Shown piece by piece: positions 37,383 to 47,204 of a stretch of DNA of 64,000 nucleotides (positions are counted from its first letter, which is position 1; the number at the start of each line of letters is the position of its first letter). Source of the DNA: Fen-671 sp963794745 (GTDB lineage Bacteria; Actinomycetota; Acidimicrobiia; Acidimicrobiales; Palsa-688). The translations under genes and the position numbers were made by a program. The notes beneath the pieces were generated by a model. That model worked only from the letters and a program-made list of their open reading frames with translations, was not told where the DNA came from and did no database searches. The stretch lies in contig CAWCEZ010000010.1 in NCBI GenBank assembly GCA_963794745.1, positions 310,001 to 374,000 on the forward strand, written 5' to 3'.

Positions 37383-38398
37383 CTACGCCTTAAGTGGCGC
37401 TGTAGATTCCCTCGCCAAGAGGCTCGTCGCGAGTTCGATGCTCCGGGAGTCGGTCGGCTCTCCCCTGTCGCCTGCAAGCACCAGGCGCACGGCGGTCGCA
37501 GCCATCTCCGCCAGGGGCTGACGGACCGTGGTAAGCGGCGGTGATGTCCAGCTCGACAACGGCAGGTCGTCAAACCCGACCACGCTCAGCTCCGACGGCA
37601 CCCGGATGTGCAATATCCGCGCCGCTTCCAGCACGCCCAATGCCTGGAGGTCGTTGCCGGCAAAGATCGCTGTCGGGCGCTCCGCCAGCGACAGCATGGC
37701 CATACCCTCCTTGAAACCGCCATCGACATGAAAGTCGCCCCACTGCATTAGGTCGGGGGCAAGCAGGAGCTCGGAAGTCTCCATCGCGGAGCGGTAGCCA
37801 TCCATGCGGGCTCGGCTACAGAGAAGGTCGGCTGGGCCGAGATCATCCCGATCCGCGAATGGCCGAGCTCGACAAGATGGCGCGTGGCTGCGTAGCCGCC
37901 GGCCCAGTTGGTCGCCCCGATCGTAGTCACGCTCGGGTCGGGCGCGCCCCGGGGGTCTACGACGACAAAGGGCAAGCCACGTGAGCGGAGCTCCGCCTTC
38001 TCCCTGTTCCCGAGCTTCGCCAGTAGCAGGATCACCCCGCGAGTGCCCCGCGTGCATATCGGGTCAAGCCATGACCGCTGGCCGCTGTCCTCAGCTAGCG
38101 AAGTCAATGCCACGGTCATGCCCGCTTCGGCAGTCGCCTCGACCGCTCCGCGTACGATCTCCATAGCCCAGGGGCTTTCGAGCTCCTGGAAGACGAGGTC
38201 GACCAATGGGGGGGTCGCCTTTGGCGCAGAGGAGCGCCGCTGGTAGTTACGCTCCGAGAGCAGCGCCTGCACACGTTGGCGCGTGGCCGTCGAGACGTCG
38301 TGGTTGCCGTTGAGGACCTTCGAGATGGTGGAGGCAGCCACGCCGGCTTCGCGAGCGATCTCGTTTATAGTGACGCGCTTTTGGGCCGTATTCGTCAC
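37383..38398 (-). pseudogene. LacI family transcriptional regulator, frameshifted
   Basis: A LacI/GalR regulator of about 338 residues if one base is restored near 37819-37826. The HTH and hinge (TINEIAREAGVAASTISKVLN) and the first half of the effector domain are in one frame from 38398. ARMDGYRSAME, the FAGNDLQALGV strand and SVVGFDDLPLSSWTSPPLTTVRQP are in another. All family landmarks are present in order. It probably regulates the GH3 gene, which ends 32 bases away convergently, and the importer beyond it. The promoter side (38399-38541) contains CTAACAGTTTAC, an imperfect palindrome that might be its own site. Confidence 0.85.
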
Positions 38399-38541
38399 AG
38401 CATCCTCACTTCGGCAAAGATAACCACCGCAGGAACGGCCTGGGAACCGTCCGTCCGCTAACAGTTTACAGGCTCGTCCGTCCGAAACAATTCGTAAGGG
38501 TAGAACGAAGTGTTCGACGCCGGCACCGGCAGCACTCTGGT

Positions 38542-39033
38542 CTAGGCCGGCCGCGAAGCTACAAACCGCTCCAGAGCTTCGATGATCAAGGCATGGTCGT
38601 CCTCTTGGGGTAGGCCGGAAACCGAGACCGTACCGACCGTACCGGCGGCGACCGCGCGGACGCGCAATGGGAAAGAGCCCCCGTGGGCAGCATAACGATC
38701 GAGGTCGAGGCGCGACGCTTCATCGAACGTGGTGCCCCGGGCGCGAAAGCGCGCGCCTACGAGGAACGAGCTCGCCCCATAGCGCTCGACCACACGTCGC
38801 TTGCGGTCTATCCACGCGTCGTTGTCGGCGCTCGAGCCGGGAAGGGCGTAATGAAAGAGCTGTTGCGATGGAGAGCGGATATCGATCGCCACGGGAGCCT
38901 CTCGCTCACGGGCAAGGTCGACGAGGATCTTGCCGAGGCGCCACGCGTCGTCGTGGGTGAAGCTCTCCAGGACTAAGCGCGCTTCCTGCTCTTCAAGGAC
39001 AGATATGAGTTCTTGCGGGCTCTGCGATGTCAT
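38542..39033 (-). CDS. UPF0303 / heme-degrading-domain (HbpS/GlcG-like) protein
   Basis: A 163-residue protein of the PF03928 family, UPF0303 subgroup (YBR137W-like), recognised by AVAIDIRSPSQQLFHYALPG, the DNDAWIDRKRRVVERYG stretch, and HGGSFPLRV followed by GTVGTVSVSGLPQEDDH. Members of the wider family bind heme or small ligands, but this subgroup has no firm function. Its ATG overlaps the stop of the Gfo/Idh gene upstream (39030-39033), so the two are translationally coupled and probably share a pathway. Confidence 0.8.
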   Translation of the reverse strand: MTSQSPQELISVLEEQEARLVLESFTHDDAWRLGKILVDLAREREAPVAIDIRSPSQQLFHYALPGSSADNDAWIDRKRRVVERYGASSFLVGARFRARGTTFDEASRLDLDRYAAHGGSFPLRVRAVAAGTVGTVSVSGLPQEDDHALIIEALERFVASRPA

Positions 39034-40212
39034 CGGTTGGCGTCAACGACGGTCCACGCGCCGCCGCTCGCTGCGCTCGATTCGAGGGCGGCCAGCACAC
39101 GTTGGACTTGTAGCCCTTCGAGCAGGCTCGGCTCGGGGTCGGTGCCTTCGACGATGGCCCGGACGAAGTCCGCGATCTCGTTGGTAAATGTGTGGTCGTA
39201 GCCAAGGCCGTGACCAGGGGGCCACCAAGCCGACATGTAGGGGTGGTCTGGCTCCGTGGCGATGATGCGTCGAAACCCGTTCGTGCTGCGGGGAGCAGTC
39301 GCATCGAAGAAGGAAAGCTCGTTCATGGTCTCGAAGTCGAACGCAAGCGAGCCGGCGGAGCCATTGAGCTCGAGGCGCAGCGAGTTCCTCCGCCCCGTCG
39401 CCATCCGGGTCGCTTCGAACGTGGCCAGTGCCGGGCCGACCTCACCGTGCAGGACAAAGGCATCGTCGACCGTCACCTCGCCGGTGCCCGGCGCGCCGCT
39501 GCCATCACGGGCGTGGGACGTCCCCGGGGGAAGCGGTCGTTCGGTGACAAAGGTCCTTGTCCGCGCGCTGAGAGCGCTAAGGCGTTCGCCTGTCAGGAAC
39601 TGCGCGAGGTCGATCACGTGGGCACCGATATCACCAATCGCGCCCGAACCGGCCAGTTCACGCCTCATCCGCCAGGCGAGCGGTACTGCAGGGTCGACCA
39701 GCCAGTCCTGTAGATAGGCGCCGCGCACATGGCGCAGCTCGCCGATGCGCCCGTCAGCGACCAGGTCGCGAGCCAATTTGAGCGCCGGGACCCGACGGTA
39801 GTTGAAACCGACCATCGAACGCTGGCCTAACGCCCGGGCCGATTCTGCCGCCTCAGCCATCTTCTCGGCCTCGGCCACGGAGTTGGCGAGCGGCTTTTCG
39901 CACAGTACGTGCTTGCCTGACTTTAGGGCCGCCACCGTGATCGCCATATGGGTATCGCCGGGGGAGCAGATGTCAACGACGTCGATGTCGTCGCGCTCGA
40001 CAACGAGCGCGCCAGTCCGTGGCGCCTTCGGCGAAACCGAACCTGGTGGCCTTTTGCTCGACCGCCGCTCGGTCACGTCCGCAAAGCACCGACAGCACGG
40101 GGACGGCTCCGAGGTCGAAGGCCAAGCTCGCGGCGCGCCAGGCATAGGAGTGAGCGGCGCCCATAAAGCCGTAGCCGATCATCGCCACGCGCAGCTGCGG
40201 CTTTCCCGACAT
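39030..40212 (-). pseudogene. Gfo/Idh/MocA family oxidoreductase, frameshifted
   Basis: An NAD(P)-dependent sugar or inositol dehydrogenase. The Rossmann motif GYGFMGAAHSYAW and the first 75 residues are in one frame from 40212. After a net one-base shift near 40003-40013 the protein continues as ERDDIDVVDICSPGDTH, then the EKPLA signature, GFNYRRVPAL and DIGAHVIDLAQFL (catalytic His), to the C-terminal sheet domain, giving about 393 residues. Divergent from a LacI gene and coupled to a UPF0303 gene, it looks like part of a small sugar-oxidation module. Confidence 0.85.
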
Positions 40213-40318
40213 TGGGTTAGGACCTTATCAAGGCGCAGGCCACCATCTCGATGAGCACGGGAGCCCGCGAGGAGTGCGCGTGTGTTCGCTACGGCGGCGC
40301 CTGCGTAGGCTGGCGCCC

Positions 40319-41332
40319 GTGGCGACGCTGAGCGAGATAGCTGCACGCGCCGGCGTGTCCGTCTCGGTGGCGTCGCGCGTCCTAAATGGTGACCCTGTAG
40401 TGCGAGTCCGAGAAGAGACGCGCCAGCGCGTGCTGCAAGCAGCTAAAGACCTCAATTATTCAGCCAACTACGCGGGACGGGCGCTGCGAATGGCCCGGTC
40501 TCGTGCGCTCGCCCTCATCGTGCCCGGGGTCAGCAGCCCACTGTTCGCCGACCTGTTGGCGGGTGCAGAGGAGGCCGCCGACGCCGCCGATTACACCTTG
40601 CTGATCGGGCGGTCGGACCGGGTGACCGCTGGCGGCGACACCATCCGGCGCCTCGTCGGGGAAGGAAGGGTGGACGGTTTCGTCCTGCAGCGAACGGACG
40701 ACCTGAGCGACCAGGCCCTGGAGAGCCTCGTGGCCAACGACGCCCGCATAGTTCTCGTCACCTCGCGGACCCCCGGCCGGCGAGGGTCGGTGATCCTGGA
40801 CGACGTCGCCGGGGCCAGGGTCGCCACCGAGCACTTGATCTCGCTTGGCCACACCCGCATCGCGCTGGTCGGCGGGATCGCCTCCAGCGACATCGCCCGC
40901 AGACGCGAGCAGGGTTACGCACTGGCCCTCCACGACGCTGGGCTCCGGCGCCGGGAAAGCCTGGTCAGGCGCCTCGGCTACTCGCCTGAGCAAGCATCCG
41001 ATGCGATCGACAGCCTCCTCGCGAGCACCCCGCGCCCGACCGGGATCGTCGTTGCCAATGTCAACGGCGCCATCGGAGCTCTCACGGCCCTGCGGCGCCA
41101 CGGCGTCGAAGTCCCAGCTGAGATGTCGCTCGTGGCCTATCACGACGAATGGGTGGCCGAGCACACGTGGCCCCCGCTCACCGCGGTGAAGATGCCCTAT
41201 TACGAGGTAGGAGCCCAGGCTGTGCGCTCGCTCGTCGCCCAGTTGGCGGGCAAACCGAGCGAAGACATCGTCGTGCGCGACCCGCCCCCACTGTTGGTCA
41301 CCCGCGCGTCGACGGTGCCGCCGGCGGCTTAG
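40319..41332 (+). CDS. LacI family transcriptional regulator
   Basis: About 337 residues. The N-terminal HTH TLSEIAARAGVSVSVASRVLNG and the hinge ATRQRVLQAAKDLNY-like helix are followed by an effector domain with RALALIVPGV, LIGRSDR, DDVAGARVATEHL and SLVAYHDEW. GTG 40319 puts the HTH at residue 3, the family norm; the longer frame from 40274 adds a basic stretch of no clear purpose. It is divergent from the Gfo/Idh oxidoreductase across 106 bases, where I could not identify a clean operator. Confidence 0.9.
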   Translation: MATLSEIAARAGVSVSVASRVLNGDPVVRVREETRQRVLQAAKDLNYSANYAGRALRMARSRALALIVPGVSSPLFADLLAGAEEAADAADYTLLIGRSDRVTAGGDTIRRLVGEGRVDGFVLQRTDDLSDQALESLVANDARIVLVTSRTPGRRGSVILDDVAGARVATEHLISLGHTRIALVGGIASSDIARRREQGYALALHDAGLRRRESLVRRLGYSPEQASDAIDSLLASTPRPTGIVVANVNGAIGALTALRRHGVEVPAEMSLVAYHDEWVAEHTWPPLTAVKMPYYEVGAQAVRSLVAQLAGKPSEDIVVRDPPPLLVTRASTVPPAA

Positions 41333-41439
41333 TACCCCGCCTCCAGGGCATCTGCCAATGGGATGGGCTCCCTGAACAAACGATTGCTCAAAGGGTCATC
41401 AGTTCTGTACGATAGTTAAGGCAATGACAGTGAGCACCA

Positions 41440-43122
41440 ATGTTCGGAGCTGATACTGGCACTGCCCGCACTGGCAGCCGCCGGGTGCTCACCCGTCCGC
41501 CCACCCTCTTCAGGGCTGTTGGGACGGGACGGACCGCCGCTTTAGCGCCGACGCGACCGCCCGGTACCGTCCGTAACCCTGGGCCGCCACCAGACCTCGC
41601 AGACGGTGCCGTCTTGGCCGGCCCGACCACCGCCCCGCCTCCGGACCTCCCGGTCGCCGCTGTAAAGCCTGGCGCGTCCCGGAGCCCCTGGGTCGTCTTT
41701 GCAATCGTCTCGATCGCACTGTTCATGTCTTCGCTCGACGGCACGATCGTTGCGACGGGCCTCCCGACCTTGCGGCGCGACCTGCACACTGGGCTCAACT
41801 GGACGAGCTGGACCATAACCGCCTACCAGCTGGGCATCGTCGTCGCCATGCCCATGGCCGGGCGGGTCGCTGACAACCTTGGCCGTAAGCGGGTGTTCGT
41901 TGGCGCCGCCCTGCTGTTTACCGTTAGCTCCCTGCTCTGTGGGTTGGCCATCAACATCGAGATGCTGATCGGCCTGCGGGTCCTCCAAGCAGCTGGGGGA
42001 GCCGCCTTCATGCCCGCTGCCAGTGGGATCGTCATGGACGTCTTCGGCCACAACCGCCAGCGCGCCCTAGGTCTGTTCTCCAGCATTTTCCCGCTCGGGG
42101 CGCTGGTCGGCCCGATTGTCGGCGGCATCATCCTCACCAACTGGAGCTGGCGAGCGGTGTTCCTCGTCAACGTGCCCATCGGCTCAGCGTTCACGATGCT
42201 GGCCTGGAAGTACCTGCCTTCGTCCGGGGGTCGCCCGGGGAGGCCGGACGTGGCCGGCGCTCTGCTGATGGGCGGCGGGGTGCTGGGCCTTATGCTCGCC
42301 ATCACCGACCTTGGCAGCCGCGCAGTCGGGGTCGCATCCCCGTCGTTCCTGGTGCCATTTGTCCTCGCCGTCCTATGCGGGTGGGCGTTCCTGCGCCATT
42401 GCGCCACAGCGACCGACCCCGTGATCCCGTTCCAATTACTAAGAGGCCGAGCGTTCGCCGCTAGCAATGCGATCAACATTGTTTGGGGCGCGTGCGCGAT
42501 CGGCTTCGGGTCACTCGTGCCGTTGTTCGCCGAAGACCGCTACGGGCTAACTCCCCTGTCGTCAGGGACCCTTCTGACGGCCAGGGCTATCGGGGAGATC
42601 GTTCTGGCCATCTCTGCATCTGTCCTCATTCACCGCACGGGGTACCGGGTACCGATCATCGCCGGTATCGCACTGATCGCCGGCGGCATGGTCATGATCG
42701 CCACGCACCCGGTCCTGGGCCTATCGCCCTACGTATGGCTTGCCCTCGGAGCTACGGTGACGGGGCTTGGCACCGGGATGTCGGCCCCAGCAGCCAACAA
42801 CGCCTCCATCGAGCTCGCCCCACACGACGTGGGAGCCATAACCGGTCTCAGGGGCGCCTGCCGAAATGGTGGCGCGATCATCGGCATTGCCATAGCCACC
42901 TCCGTCGCCGCTCATTCGGGCAACGAGGTAGCGGCCCTGAGGAACGCCTTCTTCGTGCTCGCCGCCCTGCTTGTCTGCATGGCGCCACTTGTGCTCCTCA
43001 TCCCCGACGGTGACCGGCGGCTGCGCCTCCCCCGGGCACTTGCCTTTATGCGGTTGGGTCGTCGGTTTTCGCGTCGCTCGCCAACGGGGGCAGGCACCGC
43101 AGCAGCTCAACTTCACCCGTAA
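41440..43122 (+). CDS. MFS multidrug transporter, DHA2 (EmrB/QacA) type
   Basis: A 560-residue transporter of the 14-span DHA2 family. It has motif D1 (SLDGTIVATGLPTL), loop 2-3 motif A (GRVADNLGRKRVF), and motif C-like glycines in GALVGPIVGGII after span 5. An unusual Pro/Ala-rich N-terminal tail of about 85 residues precedes the first span. It likely exports drugs or other lipophilic cations using the proton gradient. Its last 77 bases overlap the 3' end of the convergent manA gene. A TACGAT element about 30 bases upstream could be the -10. Confidence 0.88.
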   Translation: MFGADTGTARTGSRRVLTRPPTLFRAVGTGRTAALAPTRPPGTVRNPGPPPDLADGAVLAGPTTAPPPDLPVAAVKPGASRSPWVVFAIVSIALFMSSLDGTIVATGLPTLRRDLHTGLNWTSWTITAYQLGIVVAMPMAGRVADNLGRKRVFVGAALLFTVSSLLCGLAINIEMLIGLRVLQAAGGAAFMPAASGIVMDVFGHNRQRALGLFSSIFPLGALVGPIVGGIILTNWSWRAVFLVNVPIGSAFTMLAWKYLPSSGGRPGRPDVAGALLMGGGVLGLMLAITDLGSRAVGVASPSFLVPFVLAVLCGWAFLRHCATATDPVIPFQLLRGRAFAASNAINIVWGACAIGFGSLVPLFAEDRYGLTPLSSGTLLTARAIGEIVLAISASVLIHRTGYRVPIIAGIALIAGGMVMIATHPVLGLSPYVWLALGATVTGLGTGMSAPAANNASIELAPHDVGAITGLRGACRNGGAIIGIAIATSVAAHSGNEVAALRNAFFVLAALLVCMAPLVLLIPDGDRRLRLPRALAFMRLGRRFSRRSPTGAGTAAAQLHP

Positions 43123-44086
43123 CGCGGACTTGGCCTGACGCCCAGGGCACCACCAGCGTGCTGCCGCGCTTGACCGGGACCTCCCAGCCCTCCCCGTCGA
43201 GTGAGCCGGCGCCGCCGATGACAAGCACAACCGCAAAGGACGCTTCCAGGCGCGGAGCGCCGCGCCCGAAAACACGCTGGGCACGGAAGTACGGGCCTGC
43301 AGCCCCCGGCATGACGTCCTGGACATGGTCATTGCTCGAGCCGCCCGCGCGCCTGCGCAGCCCGTCCAGTTCGCTCGAACTGAAGGCCTTACGCTTCACG
43401 CTCGTCACAGCAAGGTCCCTGCCAAGCCCTAGTTCCCCGCCGGACGGGTCGATGTCGAAACCTTTGTGCTCGAGCATTATGGAGAAGTCCGTCGGCTCTT
43501 GGAGCTCCGCGGCGAAAACTCCCGCGCCGATGGCGTGCGGCGTCCCCGCCGGTACCAGTACCGCGTCACCCGGCGACACAGTCATCTCGTGCAGCTGCCC
43601 GAGCATCGTTGCCGTGTCCTGCTCGGCCACCCAGCGGGAGAGCTCAGCGGCTTCTATGTCTCGCGACCAGCCCACATAGACCGTCGGGCTCGCGCCCCGG
43701 ACGCCGAGCACTACCCAGGCCTCGGTCTTGCCATGACGGGAGCCAAGGTGACGGTAAGCAAAAGAGCGGTCGGGGTGCACGTGGACGGGCAGGCGCTGGC
43801 CGGCGTCGAGGAACTTCACTAGGAGCGCGGGTGAGCTCCCGAAGTAGCCGGCGTGCTCTGGCCCCAGCCACGTCTCGGGGTCGGCCTCGAGGGCGTCGCG
43901 AAGGTACGTCCCGTCGGGCAGCTTGGAAAGTCCGTCCACGTCCATCCCGAAACGGGGGGTTGCCGAACCCACCCAGTCCTCGGGCCGGTAGCCATCGGCT
44001 TCGCTTATGCCGCGAAGCTCAGCAATGGCTTCGCCGCCCAGGTAAAACTGTCTTGGCTGGTTTGGTCCCAGTTCGATTGGTTGCAT
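43046..44086 (-). CDS. manA: Class I mannose-6-phosphate isomerase
   Basis: A type I phosphomannose isomerase of about 346 residues that interconverts mannose-6-phosphate and fructose-6-phosphate. The cupin metal site is seen in LPVHVHPDRSFA (His residues) and GKTEAWVVLG (Glu), with a later His in VPAGTPHAIGAGVF. The protein begins MQPIELGPNQPRQF. ATG 44086 is chosen because the frame upstream would run into the divergent gene 23 bases away. It fits the sugar-catabolic surroundings but has no operon partner. Its 3' end overlaps the MFS gene antisense. Confidence 0.88.
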   Translation of the reverse strand: MQPIELGPNQPRQFYLGGEAIAELRGISEADGYRPEDWVGSATPRFGMDVDGLSKLPDGTYLRDALEADPETWLGPEHAGYFGSSPALLVKFLDAGQRLPVHVHPDRSFAYRHLGSRHGKTEAWVVLGVRGASPTVYVGWSRDIEAAELSRWVAEQDTATMLGQLHEMTVSPGDAVLVPAGTPHAIGAGVFAAELQEPTDFSIMLEHKGFDIDPSGGELGLGRDLAVTSVKRKAFSSSELDGLRRRAGGSSNDHVQDVMPGAAGPYFRAQRVFGRGAPRLEASFAVVLVIGGAGSLDGEGWEVPVKRGSTLVVPWASGQVRVTGEVELLRCLPPLASDAKTDDPTA

Positions 44087-44109
44087 CACGTGGCGTAACC
44101 TAGCAAGCA
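44087..44109. promoter_or_regulatory. Very short divergent start region (manA / DUF1349 gene)
   Basis: Only 23 bases separate the ATG codons of two divergent genes. The sequence contains TAACCTA, read on the other strand as TAGGTTA. Each resembles a -10 element placed close to its ATG, so both mRNAs may be leaderless. Confidence 0.35.
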
Positions 44110-44700
44110 ATGCGCCTCGAGGGCCTGCCGTTCGCCTTGCAATGGCTGGGAACGCCCGTGGCGCAGGCTGTGGAGGGTGAGGTGTTGACCATCACCTCGG
44201 GGCCGCGCACCGATTGGTTCATCGACCCGGCAGGGGCCGAGCCGAGCACCGACGCTCCTGCTTTGCTCGGCAGCGCCGAAGGAGACTTTGTCCTGAGCGC
44301 CCATGTCGAGGTCGACTTCCGCCAGACCTACGACGCCGGCGTGCTCGCCCTCTGGCACGACGGTCGGACTTGGGCGAAACTTTGCTTCGAGTATTCGCCG
44401 CAGGGACAGCCGATGGTCGTCTCGGTGGTCACGCGGGGCGTCTCCGACGATTGCAACTCGATGGTTGTCGCTGGTACGAGCGTGTGGTTGCGGGTCGCCC
44501 ACCTAGGCCACGCCTATGCCTTCCATGCCTCCTCCGACGGCGCTTACTGGCAGTTCGTCCGCTATTTCGCCTTCGGCGAAAGCACCGTGCCCTCTGTTGG
44601 TTTCGAGGTGCAGTCTCCTCTCGGGGAGGGCTGTACTGCGCGTTTTAGCGATATACGCTTCAGCTCTAGGACGCTCGCTGAATTGCGGGACGGGTCGTAA
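44110..44700 (+). CDS. DUF1349 (concanavalin-like fold) protein
   Basis: A 196-residue protein matching the DUF1349 family (regulation of enolase 1-like, concanavalin A-type lectin fold). Family features include GPRTDWFIDPAG, FVLSAHVEVDFRQTYDAGVL, a WAKLCFEYSPQG strand and SDDCNS, ending with the FSDIRFSS strand. Such proteins may bind or process carbohydrates but have no proven activity. No signal peptide. No ribosome-binding site is visible, consistent with a leaderless mRNA. Confidence 0.82.
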   Translation: MRLEGLPFALQWLGTPVAQAVEGEVLTITSGPRTDWFIDPAGAEPSTDAPALLGSAEGDFVLSAHVEVDFRQTYDAGVLALWHDGRTWAKLCFEYSPQGQPMVVSVVTRGVSDDCNSMVVAGTSVWLRVAHLGHAYAFHASSDGAYWQFVRYFAFGESTVPSVGFEVQSPLGEGCTARFSDIRFSSRTLAELRDGS

Positions 44701-44759
44701 AGACAGGTCGCAATGGCGGGTCGTCTCCCCAAATCAGGGCACGTCGGTCCCGGGACGGC

Positions 44760-45502
44760 TCAATCGTTGACAACGACTGTGCTGGCAACCTTGTCGTGCA
44801 GGCACTGGCGTTCGCCGTCCCACAGGCACCAAAGCACGTCCAGAATCCCGAGCACTGACACGAGATTAAAACCAAAGTAAGCGGCCGCACGTGCCCAACA
44901 AGTCCCGTTCGACATCCGCTCGAAGCGCACTTGGGCACCCGATACCTTGACAGGGCGGATATGCAATATCGCCTTGCCCGGCGTCCGTCCCCATATCCGT
45001 GTGGCCATGGCCTCCCAGATGACAATTGCCGTGATCTCCAGGATGAAGCAGATAAAAAACAGGGTATAGAACCCGATGAAAAAGCCAATCGGGAACGTGG
45101 GATTGTTGTTGGCCTGTTCCGGCGGAGGGAACTCGTTGATGTTGGCGACAACATAGATGAAGACCGGGACCAAGCAGATAAACCCAAGAGGCGAGACGAT
45201 GAGCCCGTCCAAGAGCCTCGCACCAAGGCGGGCCCAAGGATTGGCAAGCGACCCAGGACCACTTGGCGGGAGCCCATAGCGCGCCCCTGGGTACGGCGGC
45301 ACCCACGGCGGAGCCCCTGCGCCGGGGGCGGGCCGGGGCCCCACCCATAGCCGGGGGGCGCCTGTACGGGGGCGTATGGGCCAGGGATGTACTGGCCGGG
45401 GATGTACTGGGGTGGCCCTTGCCACGTCGGGGGCGCCGCAGGTGGCGGCCAGGAGGGAGGAACGTGCTCCCCCTGAGGCTCAGGCCAGGAGGCACCAGAC
45501 AT
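44760..45502 (-). pseudogene. RDD family membrane protein with Pro-rich N-terminus, frameshifted
   Basis: About 247 residues if one base is restored in the G-run at 45323-45328. The N-terminal 60 residues from ATG 45502 are Pro/Gly/Tyr-rich (QYIPGQYIPGPYAP). In the second frame comes the RDD domain: ARLGARLLDGLIVSP with the first Arg and Asp, a second hydrophobic span (IGFYTLFFICFILEI), and the TRIWGRTPGKAILHIRPV motif. RDD proteins are small membrane proteins of uncertain, possibly transport-related function. No link to the glycosidase operon next door is evident beyond position. Confidence 0.8.
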
Positions 45503-45535
45503 GGCAACGGACAGTACTCGACCGCTTTAGAAGCT

Positions 45536-47185
45536 TTACCTCGTCATCCGGAGCACGGACCAGCCCGTCCCGAGGGGGACTTCAAGTTGTGCCGCCCGCC
45601 CTTCACGGTGCTCGACAACGGTAAAGGGCACAGTCGTAAAGCGGTCGCCTGAACGGCCGAGCATGGCTACGTCGGCTTTCCAGCTCTCCGGCTCGTCGAG
45701 CAGGACGGCCGCCCGGACCGACTGGCACCTCCCGAGCGCCGTCGGCTCGGACCAAGATCCGTTCACGCTCCCGGTCAGGTCGACGACCCCCACCGCTATG
45801 CAATCCTCGGTGCGCACGACACGGGCAAACACGGTCCCGCCGGTGGGCTCGGGGCGGACCGGGCCGTCCCACTCGAGCCTCACCGCGCCGTTGTCGTCGC
45901 CGATGTCGTACCAGCTCGTATCCTCCCCCTCAAGGAACAAGTCACGGTAGCGCAGCGCAAAGCGGTGCCAGGCGAGCACCGTCGCCACCTCCTCGGCCGA
46001 CAGTCTTTCGTGCTTGGGGTAGTACGGGTCGCAGAGGACCGCGCGGATGTCACCGAAAAGAAGAGCACTGGCTCCGAGGCAGGTGGCCACTGCCTCGGTG
46101 CTGACCACGGTGCGCAGTGAACCCTCGCGGGCCGGCCCGTTCACCGGCCCGCTCGGGTCGTTGGTCCCCCACACCGGGGGGTAGCAGGCGATCGTGCCGC
46201 GCATGAGGGGGCCTTGCGACAAACCTGGGCCGAGGAGGCCGGCCGTGCCCGCGCTGCGGTCCATCAACCCTTCGAGGTGGCGCCAGGCGTCGTTGGGCGC
46301 CCACACCTCGCAGTAGCGAAAACCCGGTCCGTCCGGGAGCGCCACGGCCGAGGGCACGCCGTTCACCTGGTTGAAGCTGACCTGGTCGCTGAGCCGGGCG
46401 GAGCGGAACGACGTCAGGAAATCTTCGTAGGCGACGCGTAAGTCGACGGGTTGCCCGCTCGCGTCCAGGGGTGAGCGGGGGTACCCGTAAGTGTCGATGT
46501 GGAAGCCGTCGAAACCGATACGGTCGGCTGCCGCACCGTAGGAAGCAGCAAAGTGGCTCTGCCATTGCTTGTTGGCCGGGTTGGCGATCTTGATCAGGTC
46601 GAAGAAACGCTCGACAGCACCGTCGCCTTGGTACAGCATCATCTCTGGGTGCTCGTCCGCGAAATCTAGGTCGGCCGCGTAAACCGGTGCGTATGCGTGG
46701 GCCACCGCACCCTGCTCGCGGATGCCAGAAGCAAGCGCACGCAAGGCGAGGAACGACACCGGTCGGTTGGACGGGTCTCGCCAACCGTCCTCAGGCCCGA
46801 GCGGTGCTGTGTACTTGTGCATCCAGTCGTAGATCTGGACGACCGTGCAACGCAGTTCTCGCAACCAGTCCAGCACGGCGGGGGTGCTCTCGTCGTCAAA
46901 GGAAGTCGCGAAGCCGTGCACCGGGCGCTCGCCCGCATGCGCCCCGACAGTCGTCAGTTCCTCAGCGAGCACGCTCCCGTCAGCAGCGAGAGCTTCGATC
47001 GAATAGGTGCCCCCGGTGAGCCCGGAGAACACAGCCCCTGTAGCGACTTCCGCGTCGACCGAGCCTCCCCGCGCGCGCCGGGCGACCACTCGCGTGGTGC
47101 CTGCAGGCAATACCGCCAAGGCGATTTCCTCCCCGGTGCGGTAAAAAGCGCGCACGCCGTCAAGGCGAGCCCATGCAACGTTCAT
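45536..47185 (-). CDS. Glycoside hydrolase family 66 (dextranase-like), apparently cytoplasmic
   Basis: A protein of about 549 residues resembling GH66 dextranases and cycloisomaltooligosaccharide glucanotransferases. It has the VQIYDWMHKYTAPLG strand-helix, the nucleophile region FDGFHIDTYG (225-234, Asp231) and YCEVW with the probable acid/base Glu293. Known GH66 enzymes cleave alpha-1,6-glucan and are normally secreted, but this one starts MNVAWARLDG with no signal peptide. ATG 47185 has AAAGGA about seven bases upstream; the longer frame overlaps the permease. It closes the ROK-GH15-ABC operon, which supports a role on imported isomalto-oligosaccharides. Confidence 0.82.
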   Translation of the reverse strand: MNVAWARLDGVRAFYRTGEEIALAVLPAGTTRVVARRARGGSVDAEVATGAVFSGLTGGTYSIEALAADGSVLAEELTTVGAHAGERPVHGFATSFDDESTPAVLDWLRELRCTVVQIYDWMHKYTAPLGPEDGWRDPSNRPVSFLALRALASGIREQGAVAHAYAPVYAADLDFADEHPEMMLYQGDGAVERFFDLIKIANPANKQWQSHFAASYGAAADRIGFDGFHIDTYGYPRSPLDASGQPVDLRVAYEDFLTSFRSARLSDQVSFNQVNGVPSAVALPDGPGFRYCEVWAPNDAWRHLEGLMDRSAGTAGLLGPGLSQGPLMRGTIACYPPVWGTNDPSGPVNGPAREGSLRTVVSTEAVATCLGASALLFGDIRAVLCDPYYPKHERLSAEEVATVLAWHRFALRYRDLFLEGEDTSWYDIGDDNGAVRLEWDGPVRPEPTGGTVFARVVRTEDCIAVGVVDLTGSVNGSWSEPTALGRCQSVRAAVLLDEPESWKADVAMLGRSGDRFTTVPFTVVEHREGRAAQLEVPLGTGWSVLRMTR

Positions 47186-47204
47186 TTTCAGATCCTTTCG
47201 TGGC

